From contig JAFLCX010000004.1 of NCBI GenBank assembly GCA_017302635.1, positions 44,694-108,693 of the forward strand: a stretch of 64,000 nucleotides of DNA. The letters run 5' to 3'. Below the pieces are notes generated by a model. It was not told the DNA's origin and did not search any database. It saw nothing but the letters and a program-made list of their open reading frames with translations. Positions 26,252-34,837 of this stretch are shown piece after piece; positions within the stretch are counted from its first letter, which is position 1, and each line of letters opens with the position of its first letter. Both the position numbers and the translations under genes were made by a program. The DNA comes from Hyphomicrobiales bacterium. GTDB lineage: Bacteria; Pseudomonadota; Alphaproteobacteria; Rhizobiales; Beijerinckiaceae.

Positions 26252-26620
26252 TCACCCACCCCAGAAGCACAGGCCCGCGATGGCGAACAGCACGATGAAG
26301 GCCGGGTGGCGGCCGCGCGTAGCGACCACCCAGTAGAGCCCCGAAACCGCCATCGTGACGCCGATCACCATCACCGGATCGAGCACCAGATCACGGATCG
26401 CGCTGGCGACCAGCAAGGCACCAAGCGCAAAGCCAAAGATGGTGACGAGATGCCACGCGCCGCGCAGCACCCGCACCTGCTGCTCGGAGAGCACAGGCCG
26501 CCCCTCGCTGCGCGCGGGGCGTTCATTAAGCCCCTTGAAGATCATGTGCTCGCCAATGACGCTGTGGCCAAGGCCGAGCAGCACCGCGAGCAGGCCGGCG
26601 AGGAAAAGAGGCCAGTTCAT
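26252..26620 (-). CDS. Small four-helix membrane protein of unknown function
   Basis: This 122-residue protein has four hydrophobic segments: LFLAGLLAVLLGLGHSVIGE, TIFGFALGALLVASAI, PVMVIGVTMAVSGLYWVVAT and AFIVLFAIAGLCFWGG. Between the first two lies a short charged loop (KGLNERPARSEGRPVLSEQQ). I do not recognise a named family. It begins 10 bp after the stop of the TelA-like gene, so the two are very likely cotranscribed. Any role would be in the inner membrane, perhaps with TelA; this is inference from spacing alone. Confidence 0.75.
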   Translation of the reverse strand: MNWPLFLAGLLAVLLGLGHSVIGEHMIFKGLNERPARSEGRPVLSEQQVRVLRGAWHLVTIFGFALGALLVASAIRDLVLDPVMVIGVTMAVSGLYWVVATRGRHPAFIVLFAIAGLCFWGG

Positions 26621-26630
26621 CGCCTGAGGC

Positions 26631-27710
26631 TCACGGCGCGGGCAGCGCGGAAAGATGCTTCTTCAGCTCCGCGTTCATCTCGCCCAGGCGCTTTTCGACC
26701 TCGGCGCGCTTGCGACGTCCCTCGTTCTGCACCTGCATCACCTGGGTGATGGTGTCGATGAGGTCGCGGTTGGTCTTCTCCAGCGTTTCCATATCAACAA
26801 TACCGCGCTGCGACTGCTTCTCGATCTCGATCGCCTGCCCCTTCATCATCTCGGAGGCCTGCTTGAGCATGGTGTTTGTGGCATCAGTGACGGTTTTCTG
26901 CATCTCGAGCGCCGATTGCTGGCGCGTGAGACCCAGAAGCAGGATCATTTTCTGCTTCCAGACCGGAATGGTGAGCTGCGTCGTCGCCTGAAGGTTCTCG
27001 ATCAGGGTTTCATCACCCGCCTGCACGATGCGGATCTGCGGCAGTTGCTGGATGCCGATCTGGCGCGCCTGCTGGAGATACATCACGCGCTTCTCGAGCC
27101 GATCAAGGGCTTGCAGCCCGTCCTGATAGGCCTGCGCGGCCATCAGCCCTTCAGTGGTCGTGGCCTTGGCATCGGCGTCTGCCTTGAGCGCGGCGAGTCG
27201 CCCGGTCTTGAATTCCTCGCCATAAGCCTTGCCGGCCTCGATATAGGTATCGAGTTCGGCGATGGCCGATTTCGTCTGCTCGTGCAGGTCATCAAGCATG
27301 GTGATGTCGCGCCGAAGCCCTTCCTTGTGCTTGTCGAGCTCGATCGTCACGCGATCGATCTGCGAGGCCACGGTCGAGAACTGCTCCTTGAAGCGCGAAA
27401 GGCGCGCCTGCACATTGGTGAAGAGCCGCTGGAACCAGTTGAGCTTGCCGATCGTGGCGGGGTCGAGCCCTTTCGCCTTGGTGAGAATATCGGTGAGCAG
27501 GTCGCCGGTCTTGCCCATCTCCTTGTTGCGCGTTTCAGCGAGGATACGATCCGCGAAATCCGAAACACGACGCTGGGCATTGTCACCGTAAGTGACGATC
27601 GAGGCGCGATCGGCGAGATCAAGCCCCTCCTTCACCGCCTGCACGCGGCCCTTGTCGAGCTGGATCGAGGGCAGATGGGCCGTGGCGGCCAGCTTGTCGG
27701 CGTCGGACAT
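26631..27710 (-). CDS. Toxic anion resistance (TelA/KlaA) family protein
   Basis: This 359-residue, highly helical, soluble protein belongs to the TelA family (tellurite and other stress resistance; exact role unsettled). Typical features are the long coiled-coil segments, FQRLFTNVQARLSRFKEQFS near residue 80 and TLIENLQATTQLTIPVWKQK near residue 225, the latter a family hallmark. ALEMQKTVTDATNTMLKQAS follows. The ATG at 27710 follows GAGAGGTT; the ORF extension of eight codons upstream is unlikely. In other bacteria TelA often accompanies TerD/TerC or YceG-type genes, but none are present here. Its operon partner is the small membrane protein downstream. Confidence 0.9.
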   Translation of the reverse strand: MSDADKLAATAHLPSIQLDKGRVQAVKEGLDLADRASIVTYGDNAQRRVSDFADRILAETRNKEMGKTGDLLTDILTKAKGLDPATIGKLNWFQRLFTNVQARLSRFKEQFSTVASQIDRVTIELDKHKEGLRRDITMLDDLHEQTKSAIAELDTYIEAGKAYGEEFKTGRLAALKADADAKATTTEGLMAAQAYQDGLQALDRLEKRVMYLQQARQIGIQQLPQIRIVQAGDETLIENLQATTQLTIPVWKQKMILLLGLTRQQSALEMQKTVTDATNTMLKQASEMMKGQAIEIEKQSQRGIVDMETLEKTNRDLIDTITQVMQVQNEGRRKRAEVEKRLGEMNAELKKHLSALPAP

Positions 27711-27795
27711 GGAAACCTCTCGGCGATGATGCATCGCCGCGAGATGTAGGGGGGAAGGCGCGGATTGTCACGGGGAGGTTGGCGGATTGATCACT

Positions 27796-28395
27796 TCAGC
27801 GGAGACGATCAACAAAGGCTTCCGCCAATTCGCTTCGCTCTCCGAGCACGTCGATGGGATCGGAGTCGCAGCGGAAGCTCTCCGCACGCTTCTTCGCCTC
27901 GCGGCGTGCGACCTCATTCGCATCGGGATTGGTGCGTACATCCAATACCCCCACAAGGCAGGCCTCCTGAGAAGCAACCTTCATCACCGCAAGCAGAGAT
28001 GATTTCTCATCACCGATGTCGGCGGCGCCTATGCGGACGATAAGGGCGCGCGGCATGATCGTCGCGCCACGCGCCGGGCCGAGCCATTCGATGCGTGGGC
28101 CAAGACCGGAGAGAAAACCGAGGGTTGCGCTCTTGCCAGCCTGGGCCTGCTGCGTGATGCGCAGTTCGTGACGGTTCGGAAATTCCTCAATGACGACCTT
28201 GAAGCCAAGATAGGCTGGGCAGATGCGCCGGGTCGCTTCGTGATCGCCGCGCGGCCGCGCCGGTCTCGGATTGGTGTCCGAACAGGCACGCCCTGCAATC
28301 TCCTGATAGACAGTCCGCCATTCGGCGGATTGCGCCGCCGAAAAAGACGCGACGCCTGTCAGGGCCAGAACCGCAAGGGCGCGACTGACGCGCAC
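27796..28395 (-). CDS. Secreted hypothetical protein
   Basis: This 199-residue protein has a Sec signal peptide (RALAVLALTGVASFSAAQSA, cleavage near residue 24). The mature region has four cysteines, two before residue 65 (RACSDT, RRICPAYLG) and two later (QEACLVGV, SFRCDSD), suited to two disulfides in the periplasm. I do not recognise a domain. The start is a GTG that abuts the TGA of the aminotransferase gene (TGAGTG reading across), so translation is probably coupled. A role in amino-acid metabolism is not implied by that. Confidence 0.7.
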   Translation of the reverse strand: MRVSRALAVLALTGVASFSAAQSAEWRTVYQEIAGRACSDTNPRPARPRGDHEATRRICPAYLGFKVVIEEFPNRHELRITQQAQAGKSATLGFLSGLGPRIEWLGPARGATIMPRALIVRIGAADIGDEKSSLLAVMKVASQEACLVGVLDVRTNPDANEVARREAKKRAESFRCDSDPIDVLGERSELAEAFVDRLR

Positions 28396-29616
28396 TCACA
28401 CCGCCTTCTTGATGTCGATCACGTTGTGGAGCGTGGCATCGGCGCTGTCGAAGAACTTCTTGAGGTTGCGCGCGGCCTGCCGGATGCGCTGCTCGTTTTC
28501 CACCAGCGCGAGGCGCACGTAATCGTCACCATGTTCGCCGAAACCAATGCCGGGGGCGACCGCGACATCAGCCTTCTCGACCAGCAGCTTCGAGAATTCG
28601 AGGCTGCCGAGCGCGCGGAACTTCTCCGGAATCTGCACCCAGGCGAACATGGAGGCCTCGGGCGGCGGAATCTCCCAACCCGATTTGCCGAAGCTCTCGA
28701 CCATCACGTCGCGGCGCTGGCGATACATCGCTCGCATCTCGTGGATGCAGTCTTCCGGGCCGTTCAGGGCTGCGGTCGCCGCCACCTGAATGGGCGTATA
28801 GGCGCCGTAATCGAGGTAGGATTTCACGCGCGCCAGCGCCGAGCAGAGCCGCTCGTTGCCCACACAGAAACCCATGCGCCAGCCGGCCATCGAGAAGGTT
28901 TTCGACATCGAGGTGAACTCTACCGCGACATCCATCGCGCCGGGCACCTGAAGCAGCGAGGGCGGCGGCTTTGCATCGTCAAAATAGACCTCGGCATAAG
29001 CGAGATCGGAGAGCAGGATCAGCTCATGCTTTTTGGCAAAAGCCACGAGATCGCGGTAGAAATCCAGTTCCGCGACAAAGGCTGTCGGGTTTGAAGGATA
29101 GCACACGACGAGCGCGATGGGCTTCGGCACCGAATGCATCATCGCGCGCTCGAGAGCGGGGAACATCGCGGGCGTGGGCTCCGCCGGCACGGAACGGATC
29201 ACCCCGCCCGCCATCAGGAAGCCGAAGGCGTGGATCGGGTATGACGGATTCGGTACAAGCACGACATCGCCGGGGCCGCAGATGGCCTGCGCCATGTTGG
29301 CGAAGCCTTCCTTCGAGCCGAGCGTGGCGATCACCTGCGTATCCGGGTTGAGCTTCACCCCGAAGCGGCGCTCGTAATACCCAGCCTGCGCGCGGCGCAG
29401 CCCGCCGATGCCCTTGGAGGCCGAGTAACGATCGGTGCGCGGCTTGCCCGCCGTTTCCACAAGCTTCTCGATCACGTGCTTGGGTGCCGGGAGATCGGGG
29501 TTACCCATGCCGAGATCGATGATATCCGCGCCCGCAGCTCGCGCCTTCGCCTTGATCTTGTTGACCTGCTCGAAGACGTAAGGCGGAAGTCGGCGGATAC
29601 GGTGGAACTCGTTCAT
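28396..29616 (-). CDS. PLP-dependent aminotransferase (LL-DAP aminotransferase / AlaC-like)
   Basis: This 406-residue fold-type I class I/II aminotransferase contains DIIDLGMGNPDLPAPKHVIE, DRYSASKGIGGLRRAQAGYY and VVLVPNPSYPIHAFGFLMAG. The PLP lysine lies in TSMSKTFSMAGWRMGFCVGN. This subgroup is annotated as LL-diaminopimelate aminotransferase-like or alanine/glutamate transaminase AlaC. In alphaproteobacteria it commonly stands upstream of hom, which suggests a role in aspartate-family amino acids. The ATG at 29616 follows AGGAGGGG. The longer ORF to 29910 overlaps the next gene and is not used. Confidence 0.92.
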   Translation of the reverse strand: MNEFHRIRRLPPYVFEQVNKIKAKARAAGADIIDLGMGNPDLPAPKHVIEKLVETAGKPRTDRYSASKGIGGLRRAQAGYYERRFGVKLNPDTQVIATLGSKEGFANMAQAICGPGDVVLVPNPSYPIHAFGFLMAGGVIRSVPAEPTPAMFPALERAMMHSVPKPIALVVCYPSNPTAFVAELDFYRDLVAFAKKHELILLSDLAYAEVYFDDAKPPPSLLQVPGAMDVAVEFTSMSKTFSMAGWRMGFCVGNERLCSALARVKSYLDYGAYTPIQVAATAALNGPEDCIHEMRAMYRQRRDVMVESFGKSGWEIPPPEASMFAWVQIPEKFRALGSLEFSKLLVEKADVAVAPGIGFGEHGDDYVRLALVENEQRIRQAARNLKKFFDSADATLHNVIDIKKAV

Positions 29617-29692
29617 GGCATGGCCCCTCCTGTAGGGAAGCTTAAGAAACGGGCGATGGCGGAAGTTTGCCGCCTTGTCCAGTGTGAAGCGC

Positions 29693-30106
29693 TTATTGCG
29701 GCAGCAATTCCTTGGGCGGCGGTGCGACCCGAGGCGGAATCGAACCATCGTAACTCGAAGGCGGCACGGGCCTTGTCGCGAAGCCCCGCGCACGATCGCG
29801 CTGGGCAGCGAGTTCCGCTTCGAGGGCCGCCGCCTCGCTGGCACTGCGCGGCTGAAGTTCGCGTTGCGGCGGGGTGACACCCACCGGAATATAGGCAGGC
29901 GACGCCTCACGCTGATCTCGCACGAAGGGCTTGGCCTCCGACGGGATCGTCGCGGTGCCGATCAGGGCGGCGGAGCGCTTGGTCAGGCCATCATCCGCGA
30001 AGGGCTGCGGTGCACATCCTGCAAGGGCCGCTGTCACAAGAACGCCGGCAACCTGTGCGAGGCTCGGCCGTTGCCTCAGCCGAAGGAAGCGTTGAATGCA
30101 TTTCAT
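29693..30106 (-). CDS. Small Pro/Ala-rich lipoprotein
   Basis: This 137-residue protein has a lipoprotein signal: positively charged start (MKCIQRFLRLRQRP), hydrophobic core, and lipobox LAGC at about residue 32. The mature part is low complexity: EAAALEAELAAQRDRARGFA, then a Pro-rich tail ending PRVAPPPKELLPQ. It is probably anchored in the outer membrane. I do not recognise a family. It lies 76 bp upstream of the aminotransferase, same strand, and is divergent from phaC. The track of earlier in-frame codons to 30361 crosses into the phaC gene and is rejected. Confidence 0.7.
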   Translation of the reverse strand: MKCIQRFLRLRQRPSLAQVAGVLVTAALAGCAPQPFADDGLTKRSAALIGTATIPSEAKPFVRDQREASPAYIPVGVTPPQRELQPRSASEAAALEAELAAQRDRARGFATRPVPPSSYDGSIPPRVAPPPKELLPQ

Positions 30107-30249
30107 GACGGGGTATCCTGCATGAAGCGAATGTCGCTCCGCGATGGTTTCTGCTTCCCTAATGCGGCAGAAATGGGCAGAAAAGACTGAAATCGAAATG
30201 CCGCTTCGCGGAGCGGGCGCAACAAGAACACAAGAGCGTGGGAGAGAAG

Positions 30250-32094
30250 ATGAGCGACAAGGAGCGCGACGCCAAGGCCAAGGTGGCTGAAGCGGCCCCT
30301 GAAGCCACGCCCGGCATTCCGCAACCGCCTTTCGATCTCGAAAAGCTTGGCGCGATTTCAACCGATATTCTCGCCGAAAGTTCGAAGGTGGGCGCGGCCT
30401 ATATCGGTGCGATCGAAAGCGGCGAGAAGACCTCGCTTGTGCCGGATGAAAGCGCAGATCTAGCGAAAACGCTCGGCGCTGTCGCGGAATATTGGCTGAA
30501 GGACCCCGCTCGACTCGTGGAGGTGCAGAAAAACCTCTCGCTCGACATGATCAACCTCTGGAGTTCCATGCTCAAGAAGGTTCATGGCGAGGAGGCACCG
30601 CCCGCGGTTGAAATGCCGGCTAAGGACAATCGCTTCGCCGATCCCGAATGGAACGAGCACCCCTATTTCAACTTCCTCAAGCAGGCCTATTTCATCGGCA
30701 GCCAGTTCGCGAACACGCTGGTGGACAAGGCCGAGGATATTGATCCGCACACGAAGAAAAAGGCTGGCTTCTACATGCGCCAGCTCGCGAGCGCGTTCTC
30801 GCCGTCGAACTTCATCATGACCAACCCCGAATTGCTGCGCGCCACCATCGAGCAGAAGGGCGAGAACATCGCCCGCGGCATGAAGATGCTCGCCGAGGAT
30901 GTCGCCGCCGGCAAGGGCGAGATCAAGCTCCGGCAAACCGACGGAACCGCTTTCGAGGTGGGCGTCAACCTCGCGACCACGCCGGGCAAGGTGGTCTATC
31001 GCAATGATCTGATCGAGCTCATCCAGTATACGCCGACAACCGAGAAGGTTTTTGCGAGACCGCTGCTGATCGTGCCGCCCTGGATCAACAAGTTCTACAT
31101 TCTCGATCTCAATCCCGAGAAGAGCTTCATCCGCTGGGCGGTGTCCCAGGGGCTCACGGTGTTTGTCATCTCCTGGGCGAACCCGACCGAGAAGCACCGG
31201 ACCTATGACTGGTCCTCTTACATGGAAAAGGGTCCGCTTGCCGCACTCGACGAGATCGAGGCGATTACGGGGGAGAAAAGCGTCTCGGCGATTGGCTATT
31301 GTGTCGGCGGCACGCTGCTCGCGGCCACACTCGCATGGCTCGCCCAGACAAGGCGCCCCAAGCGCATCTCGGCCGCAACGTTCTTCACGACACAGGTGGA
31401 TTTCACGCATGCCGGCGAGCTGCTGACTTTCGTGGACGAGGATCAGATCAGCGCGGTCGAGCAATTGATGGCGCGCGTCGGCTATCTGCCCGGCGCCAAA
31501 ATGGCATCTGCTTTCAATATGTTGCGACCGAATGACCTGATCTGGTCCTACATGGTCAACAACTATCTCAAGGGGAAGAGCCCGCCCCCGTTTGACCTGT
31601 TGTTCTGGAACTCTGATTCCACGAACATGGCCGAGGCGAACCATTCATTCTACCTGCGCAACTGCTACATGCAGAACACGCTGGCCAAGGGTGAGATGAA
31701 GCTTGGCGGCAAGACGCTGGACCTGAAGCGGGTGACGATTCCGATCTACAATCTCGCCGCGAAGGAAGATCACATCGCGCCGGCAAAATCGGTTTTCGTT
31801 GGCTCCAAGCTGTTTGGCGGTCCGGTCACCTATGTGATGTCAGGCTCGGGGCATATTGCCGGCGTGATCAACCCGGTCGCGAAGCCGAAATACCAGTTCT
31901 GGACAGGCGGCCCCGTCGAGGGAGAATTCGAGAACTGGGTCGCGCGTGCCAAGGAGACGGCCGGCACCTGGTGGCCACACTGGCTCGCATGGCTGACCGA
32001 GGGCGACAAGCTTGTCCCGGCCCGCATGCCGGGTGATGACGGGCGCAAGACCCTGGCGGATGCACCGGGAGATTATGTGCGCGTGAAGGCCTGA
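30250..32094 (+). CDS. phaC: Class I poly(3-hydroxyalkanoate) synthase
   Basis: This 614-residue enzyme polymerises (R)-3-hydroxyacyl-CoA, mainly 3-hydroxybutyryl-CoA, at the surface of storage granules. The PhaC N-terminal domain includes NEHPYFNFLKQAYFIGSQFA and NPELLRATIEQKGENIARGM. The catalytic lipase-like box SAIGYCVGGTLLAATLAWL places the nucleophile at Cys351. The remaining triad members are expected in AAKEDHIAP (Asp) and SGSGHIAG (His). Length is that of single-subunit class I synthases. The ATG at 30250 follows GGGAGAGAAG; a GTG four codons upstream is possible. No phaA, phaB or phasin gene is nearby. Confidence 0.95.
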   Translation: MSDKERDAKAKVAEAAPEATPGIPQPPFDLEKLGAISTDILAESSKVGAAYIGAIESGEKTSLVPDESADLAKTLGAVAEYWLKDPARLVEVQKNLSLDMINLWSSMLKKVHGEEAPPAVEMPAKDNRFADPEWNEHPYFNFLKQAYFIGSQFANTLVDKAEDIDPHTKKKAGFYMRQLASAFSPSNFIMTNPELLRATIEQKGENIARGMKMLAEDVAAGKGEIKLRQTDGTAFEVGVNLATTPGKVVYRNDLIELIQYTPTTEKVFARPLLIVPPWINKFYILDLNPEKSFIRWAVSQGLTVFVISWANPTEKHRTYDWSSYMEKGPLAALDEIEAITGEKSVSAIGYCVGGTLLAATLAWLAQTRRPKRISAATFFTTQVDFTHAGELLTFVDEDQISAVEQLMARVGYLPGAKMASAFNMLRPNDLIWSYMVNNYLKGKSPPPFDLLFWNSDSTNMAEANHSFYLRNCYMQNTLAKGEMKLGGKTLDLKRVTIPIYNLAAKEDHIAPAKSVFVGSKLFGGPVTYVMSGSGHIAGVINPVAKPKYQFWTGGPVEGEFENWVARAKETAGTWWPHWLAWLTEGDKLVPARMPGDDGRKTLADAPGDYVRVKA

Positions 32095-32103
32095 CAGCCC
32101 TTT

Positions 32104-32124
32104 GCCCGGACTTGATCGGGCTTT
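32104..32124 (+). terminator. Possible weak terminator after phaC
   Basis: GCCCG (32104-32108) pairs with CGGGC (32117-32121) around an 8-nt loop, followed only by TTT. The stem is short, so the call is tentative. Confidence 0.35.
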
Positions 32125-32207
32125 GCACCGCTGCCGCCTTGGAGACGGCGAGTCCTCCGCGTGCCGGGCGAGCCCCGCCCCGCCCTCCCTCGCCTCTCTC
32201 TCGGCCC

Positions 32208-32238
32208 AAAAAAGAAAAGGGCCGGTTTCCCGGCCCTT
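32208..32238 (-). terminator. Rho-independent terminator of the FadL-like gene
   Basis: On the minus strand AAGGGCCGG / CCGGCCCTT (32230-32238 with 32217-32225) forms a 9-bp stem with a 4-nt loop, followed by TTCTTTTTT. It begins 25 bp after the porin stop codon. Confidence 0.9.
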
Positions 32239-32262
32239 GATTTGCAGTTGAAGCAACTTCGC

Positions 32263-33543
32263 TCAGAACTTGCGAACCAGCGGATCTTCCTTCTTCGGCG
32301 CGGCACCCCAGCGCGAGGTCAGGCCGATCGAGAGGAGATGGGCATTCTGCTTCGACTCGCCCGTGAAGGTGATGCCCGGCACGAGAACCTGAGTGATCGG
32401 CGCCTTCTGGAAATGCAGGTAGGAATACGACGCATTGAGGCTGAAACGCTCGTTCACGTCGTAAGTGAAGCCGGTCGAGAGCCAGAGGCGATCGCTGTCC
32501 GGCAGGGACATCCGGCGGACCGAGTCCTTCACCGGCGAGATCTCGTAGCCGATGCCGGCGCGCAGGGTCAGGGCCTGGGTCGCGCGGTATTCAGCACCCA
32601 GCGAGAAGAACCAGCCGTCGGAATAGCCGAAGGGCAGGCTCGACAAGGCCGCATTGGCCGGGTTGTTCAGGCGGGCATTGCCGATACGGCCCCAGTTCTG
32701 CCACTCGATCGACCCGAGGATATCCAGTCGCTCGGTGACAGTCTGGCGGATCGAGAGATTCACGCGGTTCGGCAGGTTGAGCGTGCCCTTGGAATTGGTG
32801 CTGACGGCGGGGCCGAAGCGGGTTTCGCCTTCAACGTTCTGTTCGATCAAGGAGCGCCAGCCGAGGCCGATCTGCGTTCCCTTGCGCGGCGTGAAGGTGA
32901 CACCGGCCGTTGCGCCGATGCCCCAACCATCCGAGGAGATGATGCCCGCGCCCGGAGAGGGCAGGCCGAGACCGGCCGGGAAGGCCGTCGTCTGGCGGGC
33001 CGAGATGTACTGGATCTGCAGGCCGATACCAAACGACCACATGTCGTTGAGTTTGTAGGCCAAAGACGGGGTCGCCGTGATCGCACGGAGCTTCGTGGTG
33101 GCGGCCAGCAGGCTGCCGCGCCACAGGTTCTCGGCCTTGGTCGAGTTGCCGTAGGTCGAGTTGATCGACAGACCGGCCCAGAGGCGATCATTGATCTGGT
33201 AGACGAGATAGGTCGCCGGCACGAAGTAGTTCATGCCGTAGCTGCCCTGGCCCGGCAGAAGTGCGTTGATGCCCGCACCGGCGGCGCTGAAGGAGCCCGT
33301 TGCTTTCGAGGACGGAAGGCCGAACGTGTAGTTCGAGTCGATCGTGAAGCCGCGGAAACTGGTCATCGTGGCGGGGTTCATGAACAGGGTCGCCGCCGAA
33401 GAGGACCCCGGAGCCGCAGCACCCGCATAGGCCATGCCGTTGCCGACCGTGCTTTGCGAGGAGTTGATGAAGCCACCGGCATAAGCCTGCACGGACATCA
33501 GCGATGCGGAAGCAAGAAGCGCCGCGCGGAACATACCCTTCAT
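32263..33543 (-). CDS. Outer-membrane FadL/OmpP1-type transport protein
   Basis: This 426-residue beta-barrel has a signal peptide ending SVQAYAG. The mature N-terminus GGFINSSQSTVGNGMAYAGA, followed by AATLFMNPATMTSFRGF, is the FadL N-terminal hatch pattern (asparagine-proline-alanine motif). Repeated amphipathic strands follow, and the chain ends in Phe (LVRKF), the usual barrel assembly signal. FadL proteins admit long-chain fatty acids or hydrophobic compounds across the outer membrane. A link to phaC next door (fatty acids to storage polymer) is possible but unproven. A strong terminator follows the gene. Confidence 0.9.
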   Translation of the reverse strand: MKGMFRAALLASASLMSVQAYAGGFINSSQSTVGNGMAYAGAAAPGSSSAATLFMNPATMTSFRGFTIDSNYTFGLPSSKATGSFSAAGAGINALLPGQGSYGMNYFVPATYLVYQINDRLWAGLSINSTYGNSTKAENLWRGSLLAATTKLRAITATPSLAYKLNDMWSFGIGLQIQYISARQTTAFPAGLGLPSPGAGIISSDGWGIGATAGVTFTPRKGTQIGLGWRSLIEQNVEGETRFGPAVSTNSKGTLNLPNRVNLSIRQTVTERLDILGSIEWQNWGRIGNARLNNPANAALSSLPFGYSDGWFFSLGAEYRATQALTLRAGIGYEISPVKDSVRRMSLPDSDRLWLSTGFTYDVNERFSLNASYSYLHFQKAPITQVLVPGITFTGESKQNAHLLSIGLTSRWGAAPKKEDPLVRKF

Positions 33544-33985
33544 GAAAGGACCCTTTCATCCCGTGATCAGGCGGCGTTGGCGATCGCAAGAATCGCGAAT
33601 TTCACCGCTCATTTACTGTAAAATCCATCTTGCAAAGGTCTCGCGTCGGCGCAACTGGCCAAAATTGGAGCAAGTTGCCTCCGTGGAACGCGGCGATCCG
33701 GCGAAAATCGGCAAAAAGCGAGCATTTCAGGGAGGGGATCGGGGGCGGGATCGGAAATCTATTGGTTCACGGCTAAACTTCCGTGCTTTTTGCTCATCTC
33801 CGGCCCCGCGGCGAAAACGCGGCAGAACTGTGCCTTTCAAGCATTTTTGGCCCAGTGTTGCACCAGAAGCACAAAAAATTGACGCGACGCAGCTTTTTTA
33901 CATAGACATCCGCGCGGAATGTTGCCTTGAAACCGGATAGCGGAAATGCTCCTATGCATCCCGCTTTTGAGCGCTGGGGGGCAGG
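33544..33985. other. 442-bp intergenic region with promoter-like elements
   Basis: No convincing gene lies here; the plus-strand ORF at 33542-33940 has Arg/Lys-rich, non-protein-like composition. It must hold the divergent promoters of the FadL-like and FAH-family genes. At 33879-33905 TTGACG is followed by an AT-rich run and TACATAGA, a possible plus-strand promoter about 80 bp before the FAH gene. Confidence 0.4.
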
Positions 33986-34837
33986 ATGAAGCTGGTTAGG
34001 TTCGGTCGGCTGGGCCGCGAGAAACCCGGAATCATCGACTCAACGGGCAAGATCCGCGACCTGTCTGAACATGTTTCGGAGCTTTCCGGCGCGAACCTGT
34101 CGCGCAAGTCGCTCTCGAAGCTCGCGCGCGTCAAACTCGATCGTCTGCCGGTTGTGGGCGGAAGGCCGCGGCTTGGCTCCTGCGTGACAGGTGTCGGCCA
34201 TTTCATTGCTGTTGGCCTGAACTACGCCGACCATGCCGCCGAGACCGGCGCGCCGATTCCGAAAGAACCCATCCTTTTCAGCAAGGCCCCTTCCTGCATC
34301 GTTGGCCCGAACGACGATGTCACGTTGCCGAAGGGCTCCGAGAAGACGGATTGGGAAGTCGAACTGGCCATCGTGATTGGCGAAAGCTGTTCCTATGTGC
34401 GGGAGAAAGATGCGCTGGATGTCATTGCGGGCTTCTGCATCTGCAATGATGTCTCCGAGCGCGCCTATCAGCTCGAGGGCACCGGCCAGTGGATGAAGGG
34501 CAAGGGTTGCCCCACTTTCGGGCCGCTCGGTCCCTGGCTCGCGACTCCGGATGAGATCCGCGATGTCCAGAAGCTGGGCATGTGGCTCGAGGTCAACGGC
34601 AGGCGCATGCAGACGGGCTCAACCGCCACCATGATTTTCGGCGTGAAGTTCCTGGTTTCCTACATCTCGCAATTCATGCGACTCGAACCGGGTGATGTGA
34701 TCACCACAGGCACCCCTCCGGGCGTGGGGCTGGGCAAGAAGCCACCGGTTTTCCTCAAGCCGGGCGACATCATGCGCCTCGGCATCGAGGGCCTTGGCGA
34801 GCAGAAACAGCTCGTTACCGCCTGGGGCGAAGGCTAG
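33986..34837 (+). CDS. Fumarylacetoacetate hydrolase (FAH) family protein
   Basis: This 283-residue protein has an N-terminal region (MKLVRFGRLGREKPGIIDS) and a C-terminal FAH fold. It contains FIAVGLNYADHAAETGAPIP, EPILFSKAPSCIVGPNDDV and TDWEVELAIVIGESC, which carries the acidic metal ligands, then GFCICNDVSERAYQ and LEPGDVITTGTPPGVGLGKK. Such enzymes include ureidoglycolate lyase, 2-keto-3-deoxy-sugar-acid dehydratases/hydrolases and acylpyruvases. Sequence alone does not pick one. Its stop codon TAG shares the palindrome CTAG with the stop of the convergent alginate-lyase-like gene. Confidence 0.9.
   Translation: MKLVRFGRLGREKPGIIDSTGKIRDLSEHVSELSGANLSRKSLSKLARVKLDRLPVVGGRPRLGSCVTGVGHFIAVGLNYADHAAETGAPIPKEPILFSKAPSCIVGPNDDVTLPKGSEKTDWEVELAIVIGESCSYVREKDALDVIAGFCICNDVSERAYQLEGTGQWMKGKGCPTFGPLGPWLATPDEIRDVQKLGMWLEVNGRRMQTGSTATMIFGVKFLVSYISQFMRLEPGDVITTGTPPGVGLGKKPPVFLKPGDIMRLGIEGLGEQKQLVTAWGEG

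Noticed and set aside
33542..33940. 132-codon plus-strand ORF in the 442-bp gap
   Set aside because: Its predicted protein is dominated by Arg/Lys with irregular composition, there is no ribosome site, and it starts at the opposite-strand porin start. Probably non-coding.
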